13,430 nucleotides of DNA from Methanobacteriota archaeon (lineage in GTDB: Archaea; Hydrothermarchaeota; Hydrothermarchaeia; Hydrothermarchaeales; JAADFM01): NCBI GenBank assembly GCA_013152845.1, contig JAADFM010000028.1, forward strand, positions 1 through 13,430. Direction: 5' to 3'. The notes below the pieces were generated by a model, which saw only the letters and a list, made by a program, of their open reading frames with translations, had not been told where the DNA came from and made no database searches. Shown one piece after another: positions 5,870-12,713 of the stretch (position 1 is the stretch's first letter; the number at the start of each line of letters is the position of its first letter). The position numbers and the translations under genes were made by a program.

Positions 5870-6362
5870 CCATATCTGGCCCAGGACGTCCCTGAGGTTG
5901 TCCTTGATGTGCCTGCTGGTATCCACCGTTATGTGCCTGCGCCGGATGGGCTCGAACTCCTCTTTCATCTTCCTGTAGACCTCGTAGTCAGCCTGCGAGG
6001 GCCCCCTCCTCCTCTTCTTCCTCCTCTCCATCCTCCTCTTTATGATGTAGTCAGGGACCACGCACTCGATGACCACCAGCTTGGCCCCGGTCTCCTTTGC
6101 GATGCGGTAGACCCGCTGCCTCAGCTTCCGCTTGTAGAATGTCCCGTCTATGATGACCTTCTCACCTGCCCGCAGGAGGTACCTGGCGGTGATGAAGGTC
6201 GCAGAATAGACCAGCTCCTTCTCCTCCGGGGTGTAGGTGGGCCTTTTTATCAGTTCCTTCCTGATGACGTCGGTCCTCAGGACATGGGCGCCTATCTTCT
6301 TTGCCAGGTTCCGGGAGAGGGTGCTCTTGCCGGTGGCGGGCAGACCGCAGACGGATGAGCAT
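5864..6362 (-). CDS. P-loop kinase (COG0645-like), frameshifted after codon 3
   Basis: Reading from GGT at 6346 gives GLPATGKST (Walker A), LRTDVIRKEL, a strand with IIDGTFYKR, a basic lid region (RRMERRKKRRR) and ADYEVYRKMKEEFEPI, all typical of COG0645 kinases, ending at 5864. The only start codon in reach, ATG 6362, is one frame off. Removing one C near 6353-6354 gives MLIVCGLPATGKST, a perfect N-terminus of a protein of about 165 residues. A TATA-like TTAATAA (6385-6391) lies about 26 nt before this ATG, so the start is probably real and the indel is a sequence error or a recent mutation. The substrate is unknown. It overlaps the APH-like gene by 6 bp, tail to tail. Confidence 0.75.
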
Positions 6363-6384
6363 GGTCTAAGTTTCTGCCAACTGG

Positions 6385-7671
6385 TTAATAAGGGTTCTCT
6401 TCCGGGGTCCTGAGGGTCACCTCGGTCTCCATCAGCTCCCCCAGGAGGGCCTCCAGTTCCCCGAGCCCCTGGCGGTACCTCTTGCGGTCTTCGGGTTCCT
6501 CCCCGGGCGGGTTTTGCAGGAGCTCCTCGAGCTCCTCCCGGTACGCTTCGAGTTCCCTTTCCAGCCGGCGCCTCCTCTTCCCGGCGGCATCAGAGGCGAT
6601 GGCCCGCGAAAGCCCGGCCCTCTCGGCCTCCAGGTCCCTGTACCTGCGCAGCAGTCCCCGGAAGTCCGCCGCCAGGGCCCTCTCCAGCTTGGGCATCACC
6701 CTCTTCATCTCCTTCTTCTTGACCACGAGGTGTCCCTGGTCCAGGGCCTTCTTCATGCCTTCGAGGATATATCCGGGGTCCTCCCCCTCGAGGAAGCGCC
6801 CCACCGGGTCGCGGACGAATCCATCCACGGCCCTGGCCTCCTTTGTACCCTCCAGCAGTTTGTGGTACTTCCTGAAGAGGCGCCCCAGTGGGCTCAGGAG
6901 GGAGAACACCTCGGCCCGTATCTCCTCCATCCCCTTTTCCTTCTCTTCCATGGCGGCCTCCTTCTCCTGGAGGTCCCGGTAATCCCGGCTTCGTTTGAGT
7001 GCCTCCAGGGCCTCCTCCGTCCCTGATATCCTCCCCTCCAGTTCTTCCTTCCTCCCCTCCCACGACGACGCCCCGTGCCTCTGCCCCTCCAGTTTTTCCC
7101 TGAAGGCCTCCAGTTCCCCCTTGAGTTCCCGTATCCTCTCCGCGAGGGCGGCCCGCTCCTGGTACCCCTCAAGGGACTCCTCGAGCTCCTTGCCGGCATC
7201 GATTATCCTGTTCAGGCACCCCCCTATCCTCATCACCTCGTCCTCGTATGCCAGGGCCAGGTACCTGCCGCTGCCCATCTGGAGCTTTTCCACGAACTTC
7301 AGGGTTGCCATGAGTTTCTTCCGGTAGGTATGGTATCCCTCGATGTCCCGGCCATCCGGCCCGGCCTTCATCTCCCCCACGGCCTTCCTCATCCCCTTGA
7401 CGTAGGTGGGCCTTGCGGTCTTGACCGGCTTGTATATCCTCTTCTCCACCTCCTCCGGGAACACCTTGCCCTCTATCTCCTCCAGGGTCTCCAGGATGCC
7501 CCCGCCCTCCCGTGCTATGGTCTCCACGGTCCTGCGGGCATCTTCCAGGGTCCGGGCGGCTGCCTCCTCCAGGCGTTTTTCCAGCAGTGGCTCGAGCTCG
7601 TGCAGGCCGACTTCCGTTGTGGTCTTTTCCGCCCCGGACTTTTTGCCGAGGAGCCTATCCAGGAAACCCAT
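6385..7671 (-). CDS. Long coiled-coil protein, function unknown
   Basis: A 428-residue highly charged protein with no membrane segment, signal peptide or Walker motif. It starts MGFLDRLLGKKSGAEK, a small amphipathic N-terminus. A helical region (about 25-165) contains PVKTARPTYVKGMRKAVGEM. A long Glu/Arg/Leu coiled coil follows (about 170-265), then a more globular part (about 265-350) with LLSPLGRLFRKYHKLLEG and a second coiled coil (about 350-425). Automated annotation may call such proteins SMC- or SbcC-like, but no ATPase head is present. A TTTAATA box about 26 nt before ATG 7671 suggests a leaderless transcript. It ends 22 nt before the P-loop kinase start and is divergent from the winged-helix gene. 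Confidence 0.75.
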   Translation of the reverse strand: MGFLDRLLGKKSGAEKTTTEVGLHELEPLLEKRLEEAAARTLEDARRTVETIAREGGGILETLEEIEGKVFPEEVEKRIYKPVKTARPTYVKGMRKAVGEMKAGPDGRDIEGYHTYRKKLMATLKFVEKLQMGSGRYLALAYEDEVMRIGGCLNRIIDAGKELEESLEGYQERAALAERIRELKGELEAFREKLEGQRHGASSWEGRKEELEGRISGTEEALEALKRSRDYRDLQEKEAAMEEKEKGMEEIRAEVFSLLSPLGRLFRKYHKLLEGTKEARAVDGFVRDPVGRFLEGEDPGYILEGMKKALDQGHLVVKKKEMKRVMPKLERALAADFRGLLRRYRDLEAERAGLSRAIASDAAGKRRRRLERELEAYREELEELLQNPPGEEPEDRKRYRQGLGELEALLGELMETEVTLRTPEENPY

Positions 7672-7693
7672 GGGAAAGACTGGGGCGGTGGCC

Positions 7694-7734
7694 TATTAAA
7701 GGTTTCCCGGGAATATCTTTATCCTCGTTATAAT
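7694..7734. promoter_or_regulatory. Divergent promoters for the coiled-coil and winged-helix genes
   Basis: The minus-strand TATA box lies at about 7694-7700, about 26 nt from the ATG at 7671. A plus-strand TATA-like GTTATAATTT (7728-7737, partly outside this span) would give a start site near 7757, just before the GGTGGTGA ribosome-site-like sequence of the winged-helix gene. Confidence 0.4.
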
Positions 7735-7758
7735 TTTGTCATATTATACACGACAAAA
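7734..7758. promoter_or_regulatory. Inverted repeat, candidate autoregulatory operator
   Basis: Perfect 7-bp arms TTTTGTC (7734-7740) and GACAAAA (7752-7758) flank an 11-bp A+T-rich core, ATATTATACAC. The site lies 11 bp before ATG 7770 of a winged-helix protein, within or next to its promoter, the usual place for an operator bound by a dimer of the product. The symmetry is seen; binding is inference. Confidence 0.45.
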
Positions 7759-7769
7759 AGGTGGTGAAG

Positions 7770-8228
7770 ATGGCGAAAGAGTTCAAGCTGAAATTTCCCG
7801 AGAAAGAGGATTTCGACGACGCCCTGGTGAGTCTGGTCCAGGTCCTCCTTGACACCGAGACCAAGGCCAAGATTTACATCTTCCTGCGCAAGCACGGCCC
7901 GTCCCAGTCCCGCGAGATTGCCAAGGGTGCCAACCTCCACCCCAGCTCCGTGAGACAGGCCCTGATGGAGATGACCAAGGCCGGCATCCTGGATAGGCGG
8001 AAGATGGAGGTCGAGGGTGCGGGCAAGAGGCCCTACATCTACGAGGCCATCTCCCCTGTGGAGCTGGTGAGGAAGAAGGCCGGGGCCATCGAGGAGGTCC
8101 TCAACAAGGTCTCCAACCTGGACGAGAGGCTCATGGGCGAGAAGAAACTCAAGCGCCCGAGGTTCCCCTACCGGATACGGATCGAGAGGCAGGGCGAGGA
8201 CGAGGGGCAGGAGAGCGAGGAAAAATAA
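7770..8228 (+). CDS. Winged helix-turn-helix transcriptional regulator (TrmB/ArsR-like)
   Basis: A 152-residue protein. Residues about 28-95 form a winged helix: TKAKIYIFLRKHGPSQSREIAKG, then the recognition helix HPSSVRQALMEMTKAGIL, then a basic wing (DRRKMEVEGAGKRPYIYEAI). A C-terminal helix (about 97-123) may dimerise, and the tail is charged and probably disordered. I see no ligand-binding domain. The ATG at 7770 is preferred over GTG 7761 because GGTGGTGA lies directly before it; MVK would be added otherwise. An inverted repeat lies 11 bp upstream, suggesting autoregulation. The targets are unknown; the divergent coiled-coil gene and the downstream nop5 run are candidates by position. 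Confidence 0.8.
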   Translation: MAKEFKLKFPEKEDFDDALVSLVQVLLDTETKAKIYIFLRKHGPSQSREIAKGANLHPSSVRQALMEMTKAGILDRRKMEVEGAGKRPYIYEAISPVELVRKKAGAIEEVLNKVSNLDERLMGEKKLKRPRFPYRIRIERQGEDEGQESEEK

Positions 8229-8234
8229 ATATAT
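8226..8234 (+). promoter_or_regulatory. TATA box of the nop5-flpA-CBS run
   Basis: TAAATATAT overlaps the stop codon of the winged-helix gene and is centred about 25 nt before ATG 8255, so the run probably has its own leaderless promoter. Confidence 0.55.
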
Positions 8235-8254
8235 TCTGGCACTAAACCCTTGCC

Positions 8255-9244
8255 ATGGCGGCAGCTTATGCAAGGTGCATCCTGGGAGTCTTTGCCTTTG
8301 ACAGAGAGGGCCGGGTCCTGGATTTCGAGGCCTTCCCCAGCCAGCCCGGGACCATCGCCGGAGCACTCCTCCAGGAGACTACTCCCGAAGAGGAGGCCCT
8401 CCTGGCCAGGCAGGCTTCGGGGGAGGGGCTCCGGAGGGACCAGCGCTTTGTCCTCGACCACCTGGACGGCGTCCTGGAGGCCGCATCCGTCTCCCTCGAG
8501 GAGTACAGGCGGCTGGCGAGGGAGGTCTCCTTCGAGCTGGTGGAGTCATCCCTGAAGGCCCTCCCCAGGGACCGCCTCGCCATGGAGGCCATCGGGGCCA
8601 TCGACCAGGTGGAGGAGGCCGCCAACCTCCTCTCCGAGCGCTACCGGGAATGGGAGGGCAGCTGCTACCCCGGGGGCTCACCGGCGGCAGGGCTTGCCGG
8701 TGTGGACGTGGACGCCCTCGGGGAGCTCGGGGGACAGGTCTCGGCCCTGAAGGCCCTGAAGGCCGGGCTCGAGGAGTACCTCACCCGGGTCCTGGAGGAG
8801 ACCGCCCCCAACCTCTCCGCACTCCTCGGCCCGGGACTGGCCGGCAGGCTCATCTCCCTTGCCGGCGGCCTGGAGCGCCTTGCCGTAATGCCTGGGTCCA
8901 AGATACAGGTCCTGGGGGCGGAGAAGGCCCTCTTCAGACACGTCAAGGACGGGACACCCCCCCCGAAACACGGGGCCATCTTCCAGTTCCCTGCCGTCAA
9001 GGGCGCGCCCTGGTGGCAGAGGGGCAAGATTGCCAGGGCCCTGGCCAATAAAGCTGCCATGGCGGCCCGGGCGGACGCATTTTCAGGTGATTACATCGCT
9101 GATGAGCTCAAGGCCCAGCTGGAACGGAGGTTCGATGAGATACGCAGGACCCATCCAAAAGAGCCCAGGAGGATGAGGATAATCAGGACCCCCCGGGGGA
9201 AGGGCAAGGGGAAGCCCGGGAAGAAGAGGAGGAGACGCAGATGA
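8255..9244 (+). CDS. nop5: Nop5 (Nop56/58-like), C/D-box sRNP core protein
   Basis: Scaffold of the archaeal C/D-box small RNP: it binds fibrillarin through its N-terminal domain and L7Ae-sRNA through its NOP domain. The 329-residue protein has an N-terminal alpha/beta domain (about 1-100), a helical region with MEAIGAIDQVEEAANLLSERYREW (110-133), and a clear NOP domain: APNLSALLGPGLAGRLI (184-200), PGSKIQVLGAEKALFRH (213-229), then PPKHGAIFQFPAVKG (236-250) and GKIARALANKAAMAARADAFSG (257-278). The C-terminus is a basic Lys/Arg tail. It is somewhat short for the family, and the usual WYGxHFPEL motif is replaced by EWEGSCYPGGSPAAG, so the coiled-coil arm looks altered. It overlaps flpA through ATGA, indicating translational coupling. 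Confidence 0.92.
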   Translation: MAAAYARCILGVFAFDREGRVLDFEAFPSQPGTIAGALLQETTPEEEALLARQASGEGLRRDQRFVLDHLDGVLEAASVSLEEYRRLAREVSFELVESSLKALPRDRLAMEAIGAIDQVEEAANLLSERYREWEGSCYPGGSPAAGLAGVDVDALGELGGQVSALKALKAGLEEYLTRVLEETAPNLSALLGPGLAGRLISLAGGLERLAVMPGSKIQVLGAEKALFRHVKDGTPPPKHGAIFQFPAVKGAPWWQRGKIARALANKAAMAARADAFSGDYIADELKAQLERRFDEIRRTHPKEPRRMRIIRTPRGKGKGKPGKKRRRRR

Positions 9245-9891
9245 AGGAACTCCTACCCGGGGTCTATGAGGTGAGGGGCTCACCCGCCACCGTGAACCTG
9301 GTGCCCGGCATGCGTGTCTACGGCGAAAGGCTGGTGAGGGAGGGGGACAGGGAGTACCGCCTGTGGAACCCCCGCCGCTCAAAGCTCTCGGCCGCGGTGC
9401 TGAAAGGTCTGTCGTCCCTGCCCATCAGGGAGGATTCCCCGGTCCTGTACCTGGGGGCGGCATCCGGGACCACCGCAAGCCACGTCTCGGACCTGTGTCC
9501 CCGCGGGGTGGTCTACTGCGTCGAGATGTCCCGGCGCAGCATGGCGGACCTCTACCAGCTCGCCAGGAGGCGCCCAAACATGGTCCCCATCATGGCCGAC
9601 GCCCGCAACCCGGAGGGCTATCCCCCCCTACTGGAGAGGTGTGAGCTCATCTACCAGGACATCGCCCAGAGGGACCAGGCCGCCATCCTGGTCAGGAACG
9701 CCGACTGGTACCTCAGGGACGGCGGGGAGGTCCTCATGGCCGTCAAGGCAAAGAGCATCGATGTCTCTGCCGAGCCCTGGGAGGTATTCGAGAAGGAGAT
9801 GGCCTTCCTCAAGGAGAAGGGCTTCAGGGTCCGGGAGGTCATTGAGCTTGAGCCCTACCACAGACACCTGCTGCGGGCAAGGAAGAAATGA
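9241..9891 (+). CDS. flpA: Fibrillarin-like rRNA/tRNA 2'-O-methyltransferase
   Basis: Catalytic subunit of the C/D sRNP that transfers methyl from S-adenosylmethionine to ribose 2'-OH at sRNA-guided sites. It is 216 residues long, normal for archaeal fibrillarin. Visible features are the N-terminal beta domain with RLWNPRRSKLSAA (40-52), the SAM loop LYLGAASGTTASHVSD (69-84), VYCVEMS (91-97), the acidic MADARNP (118-124), the Asp in IYQDIAQ (137-143), and the catalytic-type Lys in MAVKAKSID (166-174). The end is LEPYHRHLLRARKK, with the usual histidine. Both ends overlap neighbours by ATGA (nop5 before, CBS protein after), so the three are very probably made from one transcript. Confidence 0.95.
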   Translation: MKELLPGVYEVRGSPATVNLVPGMRVYGERLVREGDREYRLWNPRRSKLSAAVLKGLSSLPIREDSPVLYLGAASGTTASHVSDLCPRGVVYCVEMSRRSMADLYQLARRRPNMVPIMADARNPEGYPPLLERCELIYQDIAQRDQAAILVRNADWYLRDGGEVLMAVKAKSIDVSAEPWEVFEKEMAFLKEKGFRVREVIELEPYHRHLLRARKK

Positions 9892-10697
9892 AGATTTACA
9901 TCATCACTGACGAGTCCGAGGCCTCCCTCCACCTGGCCGAGCACGTGGTGCGCCAGGTCTACGACATGCCCCACATCAGGATAACCATCGGCCACCTCTA
10001 TACCGAGCTGGGGGAGGACGTGGTCCGCCAGATGAACCGGCTCAGGGGGGTCTTAAAGGAGAACAGCTTCACCTCGGACATCGATTCCATCCAGTACGAT
10101 GACCTGGCCGAGGCCGTGGAGCACATCTGCAGCTCCGTTAGGGAGGGTGGATATACCGAGGTCTTCGTGGACAGCAACAACAGGAGGCTGGTGGAGGCCC
10201 TGGAGGCCGGGGACTGCGGTGTACCCCTGCGGGTGGTGGACACCTACCCCGCGGTATCGAGCATCATGACCCGGGACGTGGTCACCATCCCCCCGGACAA
10301 GACCGCCGAGGATGCCGCCTACGTGATGGGCATGGAGGACGTCAGCAGTGTGGTGGTCACCGAGGACAAAAGACCCATCGGGATACTGACCAAGGGGGAC
10401 CTGGTGGACCGGATAATCAAGGAGGGCAGGGACCCCAGGGCCACCCGGGTGGAGGAGGTGATGAGCCGGCCCGTCATCACCGTGGGGCCCAGTACCAGCG
10501 TCATCGATGCCTCGAAGATAATGAAGAGGGAGGGGATAGCGAGGCTGGTCATAACCGAGGGGGGCGTGGTCAGGGGGATTCTCACGGTCACCGACTTTGC
10601 GGAATCCTCGGATGAGGTCATGAACCTTGTGGCCCGCAACCTCGCAAGCATCAACCGGTTCTTCAAGCGCCTCCACTACGATTACCTGCCACCCTGA
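9888..10697 (+). CDS. CBS-pair protein coupled to fibrillarin
   Basis: A 269-residue protein. Residues 1 to about 120 form an alpha/beta domain I do not recognise (MKIYIITDESEASLHLAEHV...). It is followed by two CBS domains at about 122-180 (SSIMTRDVVTIPPDKTAEDA ... PIGILTKGDLVDRII) and 188-245 (VEEVMSRPVITVGPSTSVID ... VRGILTVTDFAE). CBS pairs usually bind AMP, ATP or S-adenosylmethionine and regulate an attached or partner protein. The start overlaps the fibrillarin stop by ATGA, so a link to C/D RNP function or SAM/adenylate state is a reasonable but untested guess. The 3' end overlaps the convergent tiaS by 35 bp. There is no membrane segment. Confidence 0.85.
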   Translation: MKIYIITDESEASLHLAEHVVRQVYDMPHIRITIGHLYTELGEDVVRQMNRLRGVLKENSFTSDIDSIQYDDLAEAVEHICSSVREGGYTEVFVDSNNRRLVEALEAGDCGVPLRVVDTYPAVSSIMTRDVVTIPPDKTAEDAAYVMGMEDVSSVVVTEDKRPIGILTKGDLVDRIIKEGRDPRATRVEEVMSRPVITVGPSTSVIDASKIMKREGIARLVITEGGVVRGILTVTDFAESSDEVMNLVARNLASINRFFKRLHYDYLPP

Positions 10698-11934
10698 ACC
10701 TGGAGAGGGGTTTGGTGAGGTGGCGCATGGCCCCCGGGGGCACCTGGTAGGCACCGGGCCGCAGCTGCCTGGGCCGTCTGACCCTCATCTTTTCCGCCTT
10801 CTTGGTCTTGCATCTTTTGCACCTGAACCCCTGGCCCGCCCCAGCGGACTCCATCCTCCTGCCGCAGGCGTCGCAGAGGGGGTTCAGCTCCTCCACCACC
10901 TCCCGGAGTTCCAGGACGTCCAGCCGCTCCAGGTTGACGGTGCCGTTTTCCCTGACCCCGCCGTAGACCCGCACCCGGTCCCCGGGCAGGAGCTTCTCCA
11001 CGGTGAACCTGAAGCCCTTGGTGGGCTCGTAGGCGGCGCAGTCCAGGGTGTCCGCCCCGTCGGTGAGGGGGAAGAAGAGGTGCCCGCCCTTTGTGAACCT
11101 GGGCCTTCCGGCCACCGTGCCTTCAAGGACCACCGAGGAGTATGGCCTGACCTCGGCAATCCTTGGGACCTCCTGGAGGTGGGCGTCGGTCCCCTGGTTG
11201 GTCACATAGAGCATCTCCCTCTCGGCGGCCTCGGAGACCACCATGGCGCGGGCCCTCTCCAGGGTGTCCGGGTCCTCGCCCCTGATGCCGAAGAGGATGG
11301 GGCACGGAGTGCTGGGGGCGATGAGGACCCTGCCGGTTTCCGGGTCCAGGTTGTTGAAGGTCAGCGGCCGGGTGGCCCGGTCCATCTCCCTGACCGATGA
11401 GGGGTCAACCTCCCTCTGCGTCCCCCACCTGGCCCTGGGGCGGTATGTGATGAGCTCGTAGGTGCGGTCGCCTGAGAGCTCGGCCCCGATGGCGGCCAGT
11501 GCCCCGATGACGCCCCGCCCGTTCTTGTATCTGACGGTCTCGGCCCCGAAGGATGCGGCCAGGTCCTCGGCCTCCCCCAGCTCCACAACACCCCTCAATG
11601 CCCTGTAATAGAACCCGGTGAACTCCCCGGGCACCTCACCCCTGAAGAAGACCACACCCGGGTTGGTCTCGGCCCCGCTGAAATCCGCCAGCTCCTCCAC
11701 GGTCCGGACGGCCATCTCCTCGGCTTTCTTCTTGTCCGCGCCCTCCAGCCTCAGGCAGACCGCGGCGTTGCCCCTGGTCTTCCAGGGGATGTTGGGGTTG
11801 AGGCGCACAAGCCTTGCCTCGGCTAGCTCGGCCGTGGAGGATAGGCGGTCCCGGAGGACGGCGCCCAGGTAGGTGGTGCACATGCCTTCCCTAGAATCCG
11901 TGTCGTCAACCGCGATGTAGAGGCCCTGGTCCAT
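10663..11934 (-). CDS. tiaS: tRNA(Ile2) 2-agmatinylcytidine synthetase TiaS
   Basis: Converts C34 of the CAU-anticodon isoleucine tRNA to agmatidine with ATP and agmatine so that it reads AUA. The 423-residue length is normal. It starts MDQGLYIAVDDTDSREGMCTT with the DDTDS acidic motif (10-14), followed by the RLNPNIPWKTRGNAA block (44-58) and the catalytic-region sequences FYYRALRGVVE and RYKNGRGVIGALAAIG (135-150). An OB-type domain (about 265-345) and a zinc ribbon (Cys354, Cys357, Cys372, Cys375) follow, with a basic tail. All key parts are present. It lies 31 nt after the small membrane-protein gene on the same strand, so the two may share a transcript; I see no convincing promoter in the gap. 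Confidence 0.92.
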   Translation of the reverse strand: MDQGLYIAVDDTDSREGMCTTYLGAVLRDRLSSTAELAEARLVRLNPNIPWKTRGNAAVCLRLEGADKKKAEEMAVRTVEELADFSGAETNPGVVFFRGEVPGEFTGFYYRALRGVVELGEAEDLAASFGAETVRYKNGRGVIGALAAIGAELSGDRTYELITYRPRARWGTQREVDPSSVREMDRATRPLTFNNLDPETGRVLIAPSTPCPILFGIRGEDPDTLERARAMVVSEAAEREMLYVTNQGTDAHLQEVPRIAEVRPYSSVVLEGTVAGRPRFTKGGHLFFPLTDGADTLDCAAYEPTKGFRFTVEKLLPGDRVRVYGGVRENGTVNLERLDVLELREVVEELNPLCDACGRRMESAGAGQGFRCKRCKTKKAEKMRVRRPRQLRPGAYQVPPGAMRHLTKPLSRFRVAGNRSGGA

Positions 11935-11965
11935 GTCCCAGAAGGGGAAAAATAACGTCAGATAC

Positions 11966-12249
11966 CTAATCCTTTCCCCCGGCCCGGTAGATGAGGCCGA
12001 TGACTATCAGGGTCAGCCCGATGAAGAAGAATGCCGCCCCTCGGAGATGCCGACCACCTTGGGCAGGTACTTGGCAAAACCCAGCAGGACAAAGAGCAGG
12101 CCCAGGCCCCAGAGCCCCAGGACCACCAGTGTCCGTTTCATCACGGCCTTCAGGTTTTCCATTTTGGTATCGAGGCCCTCCCTGGCGACCTTGCCCAGCT
12201 GCTCGGAGACCTCCCTTTTCAGAAAACTGGATATCTCCTCCTTTATCAT
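11966..12249 (-). CDS. Small membrane protein with amphipathic N-terminus, frameshifted
   Basis: Starting at ATG 12249 the protein reads MIKEEISSFLKREVSEQLGK..., a charged helix of about 38 residues. A membrane helix follows (TLVVLGLWGLGLLFVLLGF), then a short loop KYLPKVVGISEG. In the given sequence this frame runs on to a nonsense tail and stops at 12013. One frame over, from about nt 12037, it continues AAFFFIGLTLIVIGLIYR and ends AGGKD at 11966. This gives a normal second membrane helix, which needs only one extra G in the GGGG run (minus strand) near 12037-12040. The repaired product is about 94 residues with two membrane helices and a cytosolic helix, resembling holin-like DUF1469-type proteins in layout only. 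The function is unknown. The promoter region is shared with the NUDIX gene. Confidence 0.6.
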
Positions 12250-12261
12250 GGGAAAAGGATA

Positions 12262-12282
12262 TTTAAACCGGCCCATATATAT
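12262..12282. promoter_or_regulatory. Divergent promoters for the membrane-protein and NUDIX genes
   Basis: Two overlapping promoter elements sit in a 38-bp gap. TTTAAA (12262-12267) lies about 24 nt before GTG 12288 of the NUDIX gene. ATATATAT (12275-12282) lies about 30 nt before ATG 12249 of the membrane protein. Each box lies between the other box and its gene, so the two transcripts would overlap at their 5' ends. Confidence 0.45.
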
Positions 12283-12287
12283 GTGCT

Positions 12288-12713
12288 GTGGTCGCATTGG
12301 AGAGACCGAAAATCGGTGTGGGAGTGATAGTGAAAAAGGACGGCATGGTCCTCCTCGGCAAGCGGAGGAACGCCCATGGTGCGGGCACCTGGTGCTTCCC
12401 CGGGGGCCATCTCGAGTTCGGCGAGGGGGTTAAGGAATGCGCCCGCAGGGAGGTGCGCGAGGAGACCGGCATCTCCATCAAGAACCTGAGATACGGCCCC
12501 TTCACCAACGACATCTTCCACGATGAGGGGAAGCACTACGTGACCCTCTTTGTCATCGCAGAATACGATTCCGGGCGGCTTGAGACCAGGGAACCCGACA
12601 GAAGCGAGACCTGGGAGTGGTTCAGGTGGGACGACCTGCCCCGGCCGCTCTTCCTCCCGATACGGAACCTGCTGGAGCAGGGTTTCGACCCCTTCTCTCA
12701 CACCGCCCCGTAG
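12288..12713 (+). CDS. NUDIX hydrolase (MutT/NUDT15-like)
   Basis: A 141-residue pyrophosphohydrolase of nucleoside diphosphate-linked compounds. The NUDIX box is complete: [23 protein letters not shown] (residues 40-62) fits GX5EX7REUXEEXGU. The preceding GTWCFPGG and the later [27 protein letters not shown] and PLFLPIRNL follow the MTH2/NUDT15 subgroup, which acts on (d)NTPs; the substrate here is not known. The GTG start at 12288 fits a leaderless start 24 nt from TTTAAA. The 3' end overlaps the convergent cofH by 16 bp. Confidence 0.9.
   Translation: MVALERPKIGVGVIVKKDGMVLLGKRRNAHGAGTWCFPGGHLEFGEGVKECARREVREETGISIKNLRYGPFTNDIFHDEGKHYVTLFVIAEYDSGRLETREPDRSETWEWFRWDDLPRPLFLPIRNLLEQGFDPFSHTAP

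Noticed and set aside
6482..7767. Several antisense frames over the coiled-coil gene
   Set aside because: They are explained by high G+C and biased codon use of the real gene; their compositions (Ser/Arg- or Leu/Pro/Gly-rich) are typical of shadows.
11990..12433. Plus-strand frame of 166 codons running into the NUDIX region
   Set aside because: It crosses the divergent promoter region and reads the NUDIX gene in the wrong frame; the minus-strand membrane gene and the plus-strand NUDIX gene explain the sequence.
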